Positions 1 through 8,249 of a DNA stretch of 64,000 nucleotides are shown here, piece after piece. The notes under the pieces are model-generated. The model had not been told where the DNA came from and did not search any database. It saw only the letters and a program-made list of their open reading frames with translations. This DNA is from Pseudonocardia kujensis (GTDB taxonomy: Bacteria; Actinomycetota; Actinomycetes; Mycobacteriales; Pseudonocardiaceae), in NCBI RefSeq assembly GCF_021283305.1, contig NZ_JAJSOK010000009.1, positions 101,575 through 165,574 of the forward strand, in the 5' to 3' direction. Position numbers and translations under genes: made by a program. How positions within the stretch are numbered: the stretch's first letter is position 1; each line of letters opens with the position of its first letter.

Positions 1-1357
1 CGACGGCGAGCGCCACGCCGAGGGACGCGAAGGCCGCGGGGACGTGGGCCTGCCACACCCGCGCCGCCGGCAGGTCGAGCACCCGCCATGCCACGACGAG
101 GTAAGCGACATAGCGCAGCAGCTCGGAGGCCGCCACCGCCGCCGCGATCACCCAGACACCTCGCGAGCTGAACGGCAGCGCGATCAGGATGAGTACGGCG
201 AGCAGGAGAACGTACCCGAGCTGCACGGCGACCGAGCGGTTCAGCTCCGCACGGGCCTCGGCCAACGACTGCGACAGCTGCGAGGCGATGTGGCATCCCC
301 CGGCGAGCGCGAACCACGGGACCAGCGAGACGGCCGGCCCCCACTGCGGTCCGAGCACGACGGCGACCAGCTGCGGCGCAGCGACGGCCATACCCGCGCA
401 GAGTGGGAACACCAGCAGGGCACCGAGTGACATCGTGCTGAGATAGCCTCGGCGCAGCCGGACGGGATCCTCCTGGACTCTGCTCATGGCCGCGAACGCC
501 ACGTTGGTCAACGCTGCGGCCAAGTAGTTGCCCAAGGGCTGGAACACCAGGTAGTAGGCCCGGCTGTACTGGCCGAGCACCGCCGGGCTCGCAATGCGCG
601 CGATGGTGAAGGTGTCGAGGTTCCCCCCGACGTAGTCCAGCACGTGAGCGACCTGCAGCCGGGTTCCGTAGCCACAGACTGTGCGGTAGGGCGGCCAGCG
701 CAGCACGGGCCGCAGGGGATGGTGCAGGAGCGCGAACTGCCACACCGCTTGGATCACTGTCGAGGTGACGGTAGCGGCCACCAGACTCCATACTCCGGCC
801 CCGAGCAGGGCCGACACCACGCCGACCACGAGGTAGCCGATCACGTACGAACCCACCGTGATCACCGACAGGGCGCGGAAGCGCATCTCGCGGCGGAGCA
901 GACCGAGACCGGTCATGGACCAGCCCATGAACGGGAACGACACCGCCAGGCCACGCAAGACCGGGACCACCTGTGGGGTGTGGAACAGGTCGCCGACTGC
1001 CGGCGCCAGAACCCACGCGAGCCCCAGACAGGCCAGGCCGATGAGGATACCGGCGGTGGAAGCGGCACGAACCTCGTCTTCGCTCAGCTCGGGCTTCTGC
1101 ACCAGCGAGGAGGCCAGCCCCATGCGAGCGAAGAACTGCCCGAACAGCACGACGAGGTTCGCCATCGCCATGAGTCCGAACTCCGCAGGATCGAGCAGGC
1201 GCGAGACCGTCGCGGTGTAGGCGAGATTGGCCCCCACCAGCACCACGGTGGACAGAACGGACCAGCTCAGGCCGGACGCGGCCTGAGCGGTCAGGTTCGC
1301 ACGGCCGACGACCCCGCTGGTGTCGTCGCTCGCTCTGTCGGCTCCTGGCACGTCCAC
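1..1357 (-). CDS. Wzx-type polysaccharide flippase, C-terminus outside window
   Basis: Membrane flippase of the MOP superfamily, expected to move lipid-linked repeat units across the cytoplasmic membrane. Reading leftward, the frame is open from a GTG at 1357 to position 1, about 452 codons, so the end is missing. Visible family features are SRLLDPAEFGLMAMA near the N-terminus, the segment DYVGGNLDTFTIAR in the middle, and alternating hydrophobic helices throughout. It follows the co-polymerase gene by about 20 bases, so the two are probably co-transcribed. The start is uncertain: a second GTG lies two codons later (1351) and neither has a clean ribosome site. It is one of three flippases in this locus. 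Confidence 0.85.
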   Translation of the reverse strand, partial: MDVPGADRASDDTSGVVGRANLTAQAASGLSWSVLSTVVLVGANLAYTATVSRLLDPAEFGLMAMANLVVLFGQFFARMGLASSLVQKPELSEDEVRAASTAGILIGLACLGLAWVLAPAVGDLFHTPQVVPVLRGLAVSFPFMGWSMTGLGLLRREMRFRALSVITVGSYVIGYLVVGVVSALLGAGVWSLVAATVTSTVIQAVWQFALLHHPLRPVLRWPPYRTVCGYGTRLQVAHVLDYVGGNLDTFTIARIASPAVLGQYSRAYYLVFQPLGNYLAAALTNVAFAAMSRVQEDPVRLRRGYLSTMSLGALLVFPLCAGMAVAAPQLVAVVLGPQWGPAVSLVPWFALAGGCHIASQLSQSLAEARAELNRSVAVQLGYVLLLAVLILIALPFSSRGVWVIAAAVAASELLRYVAYLVVAWRVLDLPAARVWQAHVPAAFASLGVALAV

Positions 1358-1376
1358 GTGTCCGCCTATCGCGAGG

Positions 1377-3017
1377 TCAGCCCCTCCGGGCCAGTTGCGG
1401 GAGCTTCCCCGGGCGCCAGTGCCGAAGGCGGCCGTCGGCACCGTAGGCACGCTGCGCCGACCCGCGGGTGAGCACGTACCCGATGAGTGGGGTGTCGGTG
1501 AAGGCGAGCCGTTCACGGGCGCGCCGCAGGTCGGCCAGGGAAGCGCCCCGGTTGACGACCACGAGAACGGCGTCGGCGTGATCGGCGATGGTCACGGCCT
1601 CCGACACCTCGAGGAGCGGTGGGGTGTCGACGATGACCAGGTCGGCCTCCTCTGCCCAGTGGCTGATCATCGAGGCGAAGGTCGTCGAGCGGAAGAACAC
1701 CGCCGGGTGGTGCCCGTTCCGGTCGCTCGGCCCTATCTGCAGCACCGTCCCACCGGTGGTGAACGCGGGTCGCTCGTCCGTGACGTGGCTCGTGCTGTTC
1801 ACCTCGAAGTACTCGCCGTCACGACACAACTGCGACAGCCGCCGGGTGCGCTCGTCGGCGTCGACCAGGAGCACCTTGCGTCCCTCCCGTTGAGCCGCCA
1901 GGGCGAGGTTGAGCACGGTCACCGTCTTGCCGTCACCGGCTCTCGCGCTGGCGACTGTGACGATCTTGCCCCCGGCGCGGGCCAGAGCATGCTCCAACGA
2001 GGCGAGGACGACGTGATAGGCCTCCGCTGCCACCGGGTCCAACGTCGACGGGAGTGCCGACGGCCCCTCGGCCCCCTCGAGCTTCGCGCCGAGCCGCGGT
2101 GTCTCGCCGAGCAACGGAACGCCGAGGATCTCCGCGGCGTCGCCTTCCTCCTCCACGCGGCGGTCGCGGCCCGCGGCCCACCACGCCCACACGCCGGATC
2201 CGACCAACCCGATCACCGCGCCGATCAGTGCCAACAGCACTGGCGTAGGCTGCGACGACGCGGCAGGCGGAGCCGCCCGCTCGAACGACTCGACTCCCGA
2301 TCCGTGGAGCGCGGCCTGAGCAGCGATGTCGCTCTGGTTGGCCTGCAGTGAGCCGATCAGATCACCCACGTGTAGCGCCTTGCGCTCGAGGACTGCCTGA
2401 GCGGCACCGCTCGACTGTGCGATCTGCGCATTGAGGGCGTCGTATTCGACCTGCCGCTGGGCTACGACGTCCTGGAGCCGCGCGATCGCCTCCTTGGAAT
2501 CGGCGGTGGTGTGCTCGCCGGCCACCTGGTCATAGGCGGTACCGACGGCGTTGGCCAGGTTCGCGGCTTCGGCGGGATCGTCGGAGGTGGCCCGGACGGT
2601 GAGGGAGGAGAGGTCTGCCGAGGGACCCACCACCACCGAGGCCCTGATGTCGTCGGGCGTCCCGGGACGACCGAGGATCTGGAGCGCGCGCCCGTAGACT
2701 GCGTCCGACGAGGCGAGCCCGGCCTGCGTGGCCATGAAGACGGCGTGGTCGCCCGACTGCGAGGGCGTCGACTGGCCCAGTGTCAGGACCGCAGGGCTGC
2801 CGGGATCCCGAAGGTACAGGTGCGCCTGCGCTTCATAGCGAGCCGGGAGCAACAGCGACACGGCGAACCCGCCGAGAGCACCGAGCACGGTCACGACCGC
2901 GATGACGAGACGGTACCGCCACAACGACCTGACGAGCCCTGGCCCGCCGACCCAGTTGCCGTCACCATCGGACCCCGACGGCGACTCGGAGAGCGCGAAC
3001 TCACGGTTACCTTCCAC
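1377..3017 (-). CDS. Wzz-type polysaccharide co-polymerase fused to BY-kinase-like ATPase
   Basis: Controls polymer chain length and export in Wzy-dependent systems. The 546-residue protein has an N-terminal Wzz part flanked by two membrane helices (about residues 36-57 and 258-282), then a cytoplasmic ATPase domain. The ATPase shows Walker A (SARAGDGKT, near residue 355), Walker A' (VLLVDAD) and Walker B (LVIVDTPPLL), all apparently intact. The C-terminal tail has a single tyrosine rather than the tyrosine cluster typical of bacterial tyrosine kinases, so autophosphorylation may be limited or absent. It lies between the Cys/His-duplication gene and the flippase, all on the same strand. A second, degenerate co-polymerase sits at 9743-11362. 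Confidence 0.88.
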   Translation of the reverse strand: MEGNREFALSESPSGSDGDGNWVGGPGLVRSLWRYRLVIAVVTVLGALGGFAVSLLLPARYEAQAHLYLRDPGSPAVLTLGQSTPSQSGDHAVFMATQAGLASSDAVYGRALQILGRPGTPDDIRASVVVGPSADLSSLTVRATSDDPAEAANLANAVGTAYDQVAGEHTTADSKEAIARLQDVVAQRQVEYDALNAQIAQSSGAAQAVLERKALHVGDLIGSLQANQSDIAAQAALHGSGVESFERAAPPAASSQPTPVLLALIGAVIGLVGSGVWAWWAAGRDRRVEEEGDAAEILGVPLLGETPRLGAKLEGAEGPSALPSTLDPVAAEAYHVVLASLEHALARAGGKIVTVASARAGDGKTVTVLNLALAAQREGRKVLLVDADERTRRLSQLCRDGEYFEVNSTSHVTDERPAFTTGGTVLQIGPSDRNGHHPAVFFRSTTFASMISHWAEEADLVIVDTPPLLEVSEAVTIADHADAVLVVVNRGASLADLRRARERLAFTDTPLIGYVLTRGSAQRAYGADGRLRHWRPGKLPQLARRG

Positions 3018-3214
3018 AGAACAGCCTCCAGGTCGGAAGGACTCCCAGATCGTGCGTCAGGGCGGTGGCGGCCTCGTGTCGGATCACCGCGCAGCCATGG
3101 CCCCGCGTCCACGGTCCACGCGACCGGGCAGCCGATGATCGGATCGGCCCCATCCGGCTCGCGCCCGGTTCCGCAACGCTCACGCCCTGACCTCCTTGTC
3201 ATGCGCGTTCACTC

Positions 3215-3250
3215 GCTTGCTCGTCGCGCCGCGCCGGAGCGTGAGCAAGC
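3215..3250. repeat. 8-bp inverted repeat in the 299-bp gap 3018-3316
   Basis: GCTTGCTC at 3215-3222 and GAGCAAGC at 3243-3250 are perfectly complementary with a 20-base loop. The rest of the gap between the two leftward genes (3018-3316) shows no gene. The repeat could be an operator or a weak hairpin between cistrons; there is no T-run to call it a terminator. Confidence 0.35.
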
Positions 3251-3316
3251 CGACCTCCGACCACCCGAAGGGACCAGTCGAACCGAGATCAGAATCGCCC
3301 GCGACCCTGCACCGGG

Positions 3317-4306
3317 TCAGACTCGCTCCAGCCAGATCTCGCGCCAGTACGCGTAGACCGCCCGTGGACACCTTCGGTGGTAATCACTGGTGCAGACGAC
3401 GTCGTCGAGGACGATGCACGGATTCCTCAGATCGATCATCCGGCCGGTCTTCTCATCGATGATCCGCTCCACCCGTCGGAGCACACGAGCCTCGCGACCG
3501 CAGTACTTCAGCATCTCGCGGTCGAACGACATCCCGCGGTTCTTGTTCTCGGCATCGAGCGTGCCGACGATCTCCTCGACGGACTTCACCCGCACCAGCT
3601 CCCCGGGCTGCAGATCGAGTGCGCCCGTCGGAGTGCGCCGGAGGCGCCCTTGGATGAACGGGAACCGCAGGCCGCCCCGGATCCGCAGAACCCGGGGAAG
3701 GACCCTCTTGCTCAGGTCCTGGTACTTGTTGAAGGCGCCGACCGCGACGCTGCACACCGTCGCCCAGGCGCCGGCGTTGCCCGAGCGCACGTCACGGACG
3801 TACTGCCGGACGTCCCAGAACGGGAGAAACGTGGGGGCGGCCCGCATGAGCTCGGTCGCCTGGCACGAGAAGACCTCGTCGCCTGCGGCGTCGGGCCGTC
3901 GGGTGGCGGCGCGAAGTTCGTCCTCCGTGATCCCGCCGGTGAGCTCGTCGACGTCCGGATCGAGGGCGTCCACCCGCTTGAGCCAGGTTTCCTTCCAGTA
4001 GAGGAGGCAGCCGGCTTGGCAGCCCCCGTGTGCGGAACCGTCGCACCGGACCCCGGCGAGGTGGACGGCGTCGTCCATCTTGTACATCCCGGACCAGTCG
4101 ATGGTGTCGCACACCTTGATCGCGAGCTTGTCCACACGGAAGCGGCGGCCGCAGAACTGGAGCATCTCGGGCATGAACGGGAGCGCCCCGAGCTCACCGC
4201 GCTCGTCCAGCGACGCGAGGATCTCCTCGCGGCTGCGCACCTCGATGATCTCGCCGACCTTCAGACCGGCGGAATCTCGGTGCGCCGTCGTCGTCGACTG
4301 CTGCAT
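3317..4306 (-). CDS. Protein with a gapless duplicated Cys/His domain, function unknown
   Basis: I do not recognise a named family. The 329 residues consist of two copies of a 95-residue unit (about residues 17-111 and 235-329) that align without gaps and share about one third of their residues by eye. Each copy has Cys-Gly-Arg (C52, C269), then C-x4-H-x2-C (C88/H93/C96 and C305/H310/C313), then a YW[KR]E-x-WL-x-RV end. The spacing from the first to the second cysteine is 36 residues in both, which suggests a metal site with three Cys and one His. A 120-residue linker contains C148 and C185. There is no signal peptide or membrane helix. It is the first of three leftward genes with the co-polymerase and flippase, so a role in polymer assembly is inferred. 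Confidence 0.75.
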   Translation of the reverse strand: MQQSTTTAHRDSAGLKVGEIIEVRSREEILASLDERGELGALPFMPEMLQFCGRRFRVDKLAIKVCDTIDWSGMYKMDDAVHLAGVRCDGSAHGGCQAGCLLYWKETWLKRVDALDPDVDELTGGITEDELRAATRRPDAAGDEVFSCQATELMRAAPTFLPFWDVRQYVRDVRSGNAGAWATVCSVAVGAFNKYQDLSKRVLPRVLRIRGGLRFPFIQGRLRRTPTGALDLQPGELVRVKSVEEIVGTLDAENKNRGMSFDREMLKYCGREARVLRRVERIIDEKTGRMIDLRNPCIVLDDVVCTSDYHRRCPRAVYAYWREIWLERV

Positions 4307-4381
4307 CGTCCAACTCCTGGCGGGAAGAGTTCGCGTGACCGGAGCGTCAGGCCGATGGGGTCGTGCTCGGCCGGGGCTTCG

Positions 4382-4765
4382 TTACGCACCCCCCGCAGGG
4401 GAGATCGCAACGGCCCGACAGTCACAGAAGGTGATCAGCTGGCATGTGGAGCAGCCGGACCACCTCGCGAAAACCAAATCCACGGCGCGAGAGATCGCTG
4501 AAAGTGATCGATGCACGATCGGTCGGACAACCCCGTCGCCAGCGGTGGCGAGTACGCCCGAGTCGGGCCTCCCCGCGGCTCGGCTCGGCGTGCCCGCCAA
4601 CGCCTCGTCCGGGTGCGCCGCGACGTACTGCACCATCCTCCCGTCGCGGACAGCGGACCGCAGTGCGTTCTGCTGGCGCTTGGCCCGGTCGAGGTCGCCG
4701 TCCGGCAGGTCGTAGCGCTGCCGGACATAGGCGAGGGCCTGCGTCCCGTCGCGGGCGTCACCGCG
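4382..4765 (-). pseudogene. Remnant of a LytR-CpsA-Psr (LCP) ligase gene
   Basis: Between 4765 and about 4637 the leftward frame encodes DGTQALAYVRQRYDLPDGDL followed by DRAKRQQNALRSAV. This is the signature of the C-terminal part of the LCP domain, the enzyme family that joins polymers to peptidoglycan in Gram-positive bacteria. Immediately upstream (4768-4766) the same frame has a TAG stop, and no LCP N-terminus or transmembrane anchor is present. Beyond the signature the frame runs to a stop at 4382 without recognisable LCP sequence. The piece lies in the 535-bp gap 4307-4841, which otherwise holds no gene. I read it as a decayed gene; a sequencing error would not restore the missing N-terminal domain. 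Confidence 0.7.
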
Positions 4766-4841
4766 CTACCCCATCGTGGTGGTCCGCTCGCGCCTCCTCG
4801 CCGGTCCGCCGGCCACGAACGACGGGGGACCCGAGGCGCGG

Positions 4842-6164
4842 CTACGCGTGGTTCTCGAGTACCCAGGCCAAGGTCTGGGTGCCTGCAAGGACGACGAACG
4901 CCGTCGCCCAGGGTGGGCTCGCCCGCCGCAGACCGGAGACGACCAGCAGGGTCAGCGGCGGCGCGGCGATCGCGTAGAGGTTCCAGTCGTCGAACACCCC
5001 GAGCTGGGCTCGCCACACGAGGACCATCAGCAGCGCCCCCGCCGACGCGACGCCGAAGAACACGCTCCGCACATCCACGAACCGGCACGCCGGCAGCAGG
5101 ACGACCGCCGGCGCGAGCAGCAGCACCAGCTGGAGTTGCAGCCACCATCCCGTGGCGCCGTCCGGGAGGAGGAAGCGCGACCAGTCGCCACCCTGCGCGG
5201 AGATCTGGCTCCCGGACACCAGCTGCGCGATCGGCAGCCCGTGCTCGTCGAACCACCACAGCCCCAGCCCGAGCACCGCGGGCACGGCCGCGAAGGCCGC
5301 CACGCCGTCGAGCCGCCGACCTCGGCGGACCGCGATCACGACCAGGACGAGCAGCGATGGTCCCAGCACCAGCGTCTCGAGATGGCAGAGCACTCCGAGG
5401 CCCAGCAGCAGGCCGAGCGGCCAGACCGACCCGTCCTCGTCGTCGAGGAACCTCAGCGCCCCGGCCAGATACGCCAACGCGACGACGGCGGTGAGCGTGT
5501 AGTTCTCGACGTCGCCGAAGAACACCATCACCCAAGCGCCCCCGGCGAGGAGGCCCAGCACCAGCAGCGGCTGGTCGAAGCGGCGAGCGATTCGCAGCGC
5601 GAGCAGCACCGCCGCTCCCCCGGAGAGACAGGAGACGAGGCGGTAGGTCTGCGCGACGTCCCAGCCCCACATCGCGTGCAGTCCGGCCCAGAGCCGAGAG
5701 TGCAGGTAGAGCTCGAGCATCTCGTCGTGGGTGGCGAAGCCGCCGGGCGCGGCCTCGAACTTGCCCTGCAGCAGCGAGCCGTCGAGGTTCTCGGTGCGGT
5801 CGCTCAGCAGCCAGAAGAGCCCGACGCCTACGGCGGCAACGATCAGCCGCGTCGTCCTCCGTCCCAGCGCGGCAGTGGCATCAGCGGCCAGCACTCGGGC
5901 TCGCTCCGGCCACCGCCCCACCGCCAGCCCGGCCGCCGTGGCCAGCGACGCGAAGGTGATCGCCCACCCCCGCCCGACGAACGCCCATCGGTCGACACCG
6001 AACCAGGTCGTCAGCCCGGCCTCGGACTGCCCGGCGACGGGATGGGGCACGGCGAGGCCGCGCCAGAGGTAGAGCCCGCCGAGGAGGCCCACGGCGGCGG
6101 CGAGCAGAGCGGTGGTCCGTCGGGGCGGAGCCTCGGTCGTGGTCGGAGTGGGGAGCACGAGCAC
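4842..6164 (-). CDS. Polytopic membrane protein, GT-C glycosyltransferase-like
   Basis: A 440-residue protein of about ten or more hydrophobic helices. A long extracytoplasmic-type loop after the third helix holds acidic residues (DRTENLDGSLLQGKF, then ATHDEMLELYLHS), and FFGDVENYTLTAVVAL follows later. Such loops with acidic pairs are typical of GT-C enzymes, which use polyprenyl-phosphate sugars. The assignment to a specific GT family is not secure. The ATG at 6164 begins the frame just before a charged N-terminus and the first helix. It lies between rmlC and the LCP remnant on the same strand, within the polysaccharide locus, so addition of a side-chain sugar outside the membrane is a reasonable guess. 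Confidence 0.6.
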   Translation of the reverse strand: MLVLPTPTTTEAPPRRTTALLAAAVGLLGGLYLWRGLAVPHPVAGQSEAGLTTWFGVDRWAFVGRGWAITFASLATAAGLAVGRWPERARVLAADATAALGRRTTRLIVAAVGVGLFWLLSDRTENLDGSLLQGKFEAAPGGFATHDEMLELYLHSRLWAGLHAMWGWDVAQTYRLVSCLSGGAAVLLALRIARRFDQPLLVLGLLAGGAWVMVFFGDVENYTLTAVVALAYLAGALRFLDDEDGSVWPLGLLLGLGVLCHLETLVLGPSLLVLVVIAVRRGRRLDGVAAFAAVPAVLGLGLWWFDEHGLPIAQLVSGSQISAQGGDWSRFLLPDGATGWWLQLQLVLLLAPAVVLLPACRFVDVRSVFFGVASAGALLMVLVWRAQLGVFDDWNLYAIAAPPLTLLVVSGLRRASPPWATAFVVLAGTQTLAWVLENHA

Positions 6165-6310
6165 GGCCGCGAGGCTGGCACGCAGCCTCCTCCCTGCGCC
6201 GCAGGGTCGGTGCCGTGACCGGGGAAGACACAGGAAGTCCTCAGGAGGATCCGGGCGTGGAAGCTCAGATCACCACGATCCGGCCGATCTCCCCACTCGG
6301 GTCGTCGACG

Positions 6311-6880
6311 TCACCAGGACGGGACCCTGCTCGGGCCGACGAGGGTGCAGACGAGCTCGTCCCACGTCCCTGCCGAGCGGTCGCGCTCGCTCATGGCCGT
6401 CGGTGCCGTCGGCCAGGCGACGGCGAGGGCAGGATCGTCGAACCGCACGGCCAGGTCCTCGGCGGGATCGTGCTCCCGGTCGATCCGGTAGCAGACGTCC
6501 GCATCGTCGGAGAGGGCCTGGAAGCCGTGGAGGAAACCCGGCGGGATGTAGAGGTGTGCATGGCCGACGTCGTCGAGCAGGATCGACTCGTGCCGGCCGA
6601 AGGTCGGCGACTCGGGACGTGCGTCGACGACGACGTCGAGGACCGCACCGCGGGCGCACCTGACCAGCTTCGCCTCGCCCCGCCCACCCCGCCCGTGGAG
6701 CCCCCGGATGGTGCCGCGGTGCGACCGTGACTGGCTGTCCTGCAGGAACGTCTCCGCGCGGACGCCGTGCTCTGCCGCCACGGCCGCGTCGAACGTCCGG
6801 GTGAAGAAACCCCTCTCGTCGTGGTGCGGCGTCGGCCGAAACACGATCACACCCGCGAGCGACATCTGCTCTGTCCGCAT
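6311..6880 (-). CDS. rmlC: dTDP-4-dehydrorhamnose 3,5-epimerase-like protein (RmlC family)
   Basis: Epimerises dTDP-4-keto-6-deoxy sugars on the way to dTDP-rhamnose or related sugars. The 189 residues show the cupin signature in order: HDERGFFTRTF, the QDSQSRSHRGTIRGLH segment with the catalytic histidine of the RGLH motif, LYIPPGFLHGFQAL, and the tyrosine in CYRIDREHDP that acts as the acid. Length is normal for the family. No rmlA, rmlB or rmlD is in the window, so partners must be encoded elsewhere or the substrate differs. The start (6880) is 34 bases from the divergently transcribed methyltransferase-like gene; an internal ATG at 6865 is also possible. Confidence 0.88.
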   Translation of the reverse strand: MRTEQMSLAGVIVFRPTPHHDERGFFTRTFDAAVAAEHGVRAETFLQDSQSRSHRGTIRGLHGRGGRGEAKLVRCARGAVLDVVVDARPESPTFGRHESILLDDVGHAHLYIPPGFLHGFQALSDDADVCYRIDREHDPAEDLAVRFDDPALAVAWPTAPTAMSERDRSAGTWDELVCTLVGPSRVPSW

Positions 6881-6913
6881 GACAGCTCAGTCGCCGCCCG
6901 CAGGGGGAACGTT

Positions 6914-8014
6914 ATGGCGTGCAGGTTCTGTGGCTCGACCGTCGGCGAGGTCGTCCTCGACCTGGGCGATCAGCCGGCCTGTGAGTACTTCCCGCCGATC
7001 GACGCCGGCGGCGAGGACCCGGTGTTCCCGCTGCGGCTCTGGCTCTGCGCCGGTTGCGCACTCGCACAGCTCGCCGACGACGCCGTGCTTCCCGACGAGC
7101 CGGTCGGCGTCGAGCCGACCGCGCTGAGCCTGCAACGGGCCGATGCCGTCCGGTGGTGCGCCGAGCGAGGGCTGCTCGACGGTGCAGGCACTGTCGCGGA
7201 GGGCCCGACCCCGCACGGCGGCTCCTGGCTACCGGGGCTGTCGGAGCACGGCATCGCGGAGGCGGCCTCGGACGCGCCCGCCGACCTCGTCGTCGACGGA
7301 TCCTTCGGTCTCATGCACGCGGCTGACCAACGAGCCGCCCTGGCGGGGCTCCTCGACCGGCTCGCGCCCGGCGGTCGTCTCCTGTTCCAGTTCCACAGCC
7401 TGGCGGCGATCCTGCGGCTGCGACAGTGGAACGCCGTCCGGCTCGGTCACTACGCCTACTACTCGACGCCTTCGGTGGTCGGCATGCTCGCGAGGCTGGG
7501 CCTGACGGTCGAGTCCGCCACGGAGTTCGGCCTCTACGGCGGGACGGTCCTGCTCTCGGCCACGCGCGGTGGGGCGCCGGATTCGTCCGTTGCGGAGCTC
7601 GTGGACAGCGAGCTGGCGATCGGTGTCACGGACGCCGCCGCGCTCAGGTTCTTGCAGTCGGCCGTCGACGGCTCCCTCGCCTCCCTCCGCAGCGTGGCCG
7701 AGAGGGCGAAGGCCGACGGGTCGCAGTTGTACGGCTACAGCGCCGCGTCGCGTGCCGTCTCGCTCCTCTACCTGGCGAGGCCGGTGGAGGGGCTCGTCGC
7801 CGGTGTCGCCGACGCCTCCCCCGCCAAGCAGGGTTGCCGTATGCCCGGGACGACCGTGCCCATCATCAGTCCCGACGAGCTGCTGCGCGCTCGTCCGCAA
7901 AGGGTCGTGGTGTTCGTTCCCGATCTCCTTCCGGAGGTCAGGGAGGCCCTCCCCGGCGTCGAACGCTCGGGGGGCACCTGGCTCGACCTCGAGGCGCTCA
8001 CGGCGTCCCCGTGA
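6914..8014 (+). CDS. Sugar C-methyltransferase-like protein lacking the SAM-binding motif
   Basis: Resembles the three-part sugar C-methyltransferases (TylC3/NovU/EvaC type). The N-terminus has a zinc-site pattern CRFCG plus CAGC about 45 residues later, and the C-terminal third matches the Methyltransf_14 region (GYSAASR, KQGCRMPGTTVPIISPDEL). The central domain is altered. Where family members have a glycine-rich SAM loop (IGSNDG type) this protein reads AEGPTPHGGSWLPGLS, and the usual YHEH catalytic segment is VRLGHYAYYS. It may therefore bind but not methylate, or act as a scaffold. The ATG at 6914 has a strong AGGGGGA site six bases upstream. It opens the long rightward run of polysaccharide genes. 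Confidence 0.72.
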   Translation: MACRFCGSTVGEVVLDLGDQPACEYFPPIDAGGEDPVFPLRLWLCAGCALAQLADDAVLPDEPVGVEPTALSLQRADAVRWCAERGLLDGAGTVAEGPTPHGGSWLPGLSEHGIAEAASDAPADLVVDGSFGLMHAADQRAALAGLLDRLAPGGRLLFQFHSLAAILRLRQWNAVRLGHYAYYSTPSVVGMLARLGLTVESATEFGLYGGTVLLSATRGGAPDSSVAELVDSELAIGVTDAAALRFLQSAVDGSLASLRSVAERAKADGSQLYGYSAASRAVSLLYLARPVEGLVAGVADASPAKQGCRMPGTTVPIISPDELLRARPQRVVVFVPDLLPEVREALPGVERSGGTWLDLEALTASP

Positions 8015-8249
8015 TCCGGCTGCGCCTTCGACGCGCGGTCCACCCGAGCCACTTCCACGTGGAGTAACGAGCCCGGGTGAGTGCCCGAGTCATCCAGCGG
8101 CGCACGGAGGGGACGCCTGCCCGGCGGTGCTCGCCCACGGCTCGTCCCGGTTCCGTGGGTCCTCTCGGCCGCGATGCCGGGAGAGGCAGTCGGTGCCACG
8201 GGTGTCATCGGCGCGTCCCCACCGTGCGGTTCGCGATTGAGGAGCCAGC

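Noticed and set aside
4435..5670. Long leftward frame overlapping the GT-C-like gene
   Set aside because: It is out of phase with the hydrophobic helices of the GT-C-like protein and gives Arg/Ala-rich nonsense.
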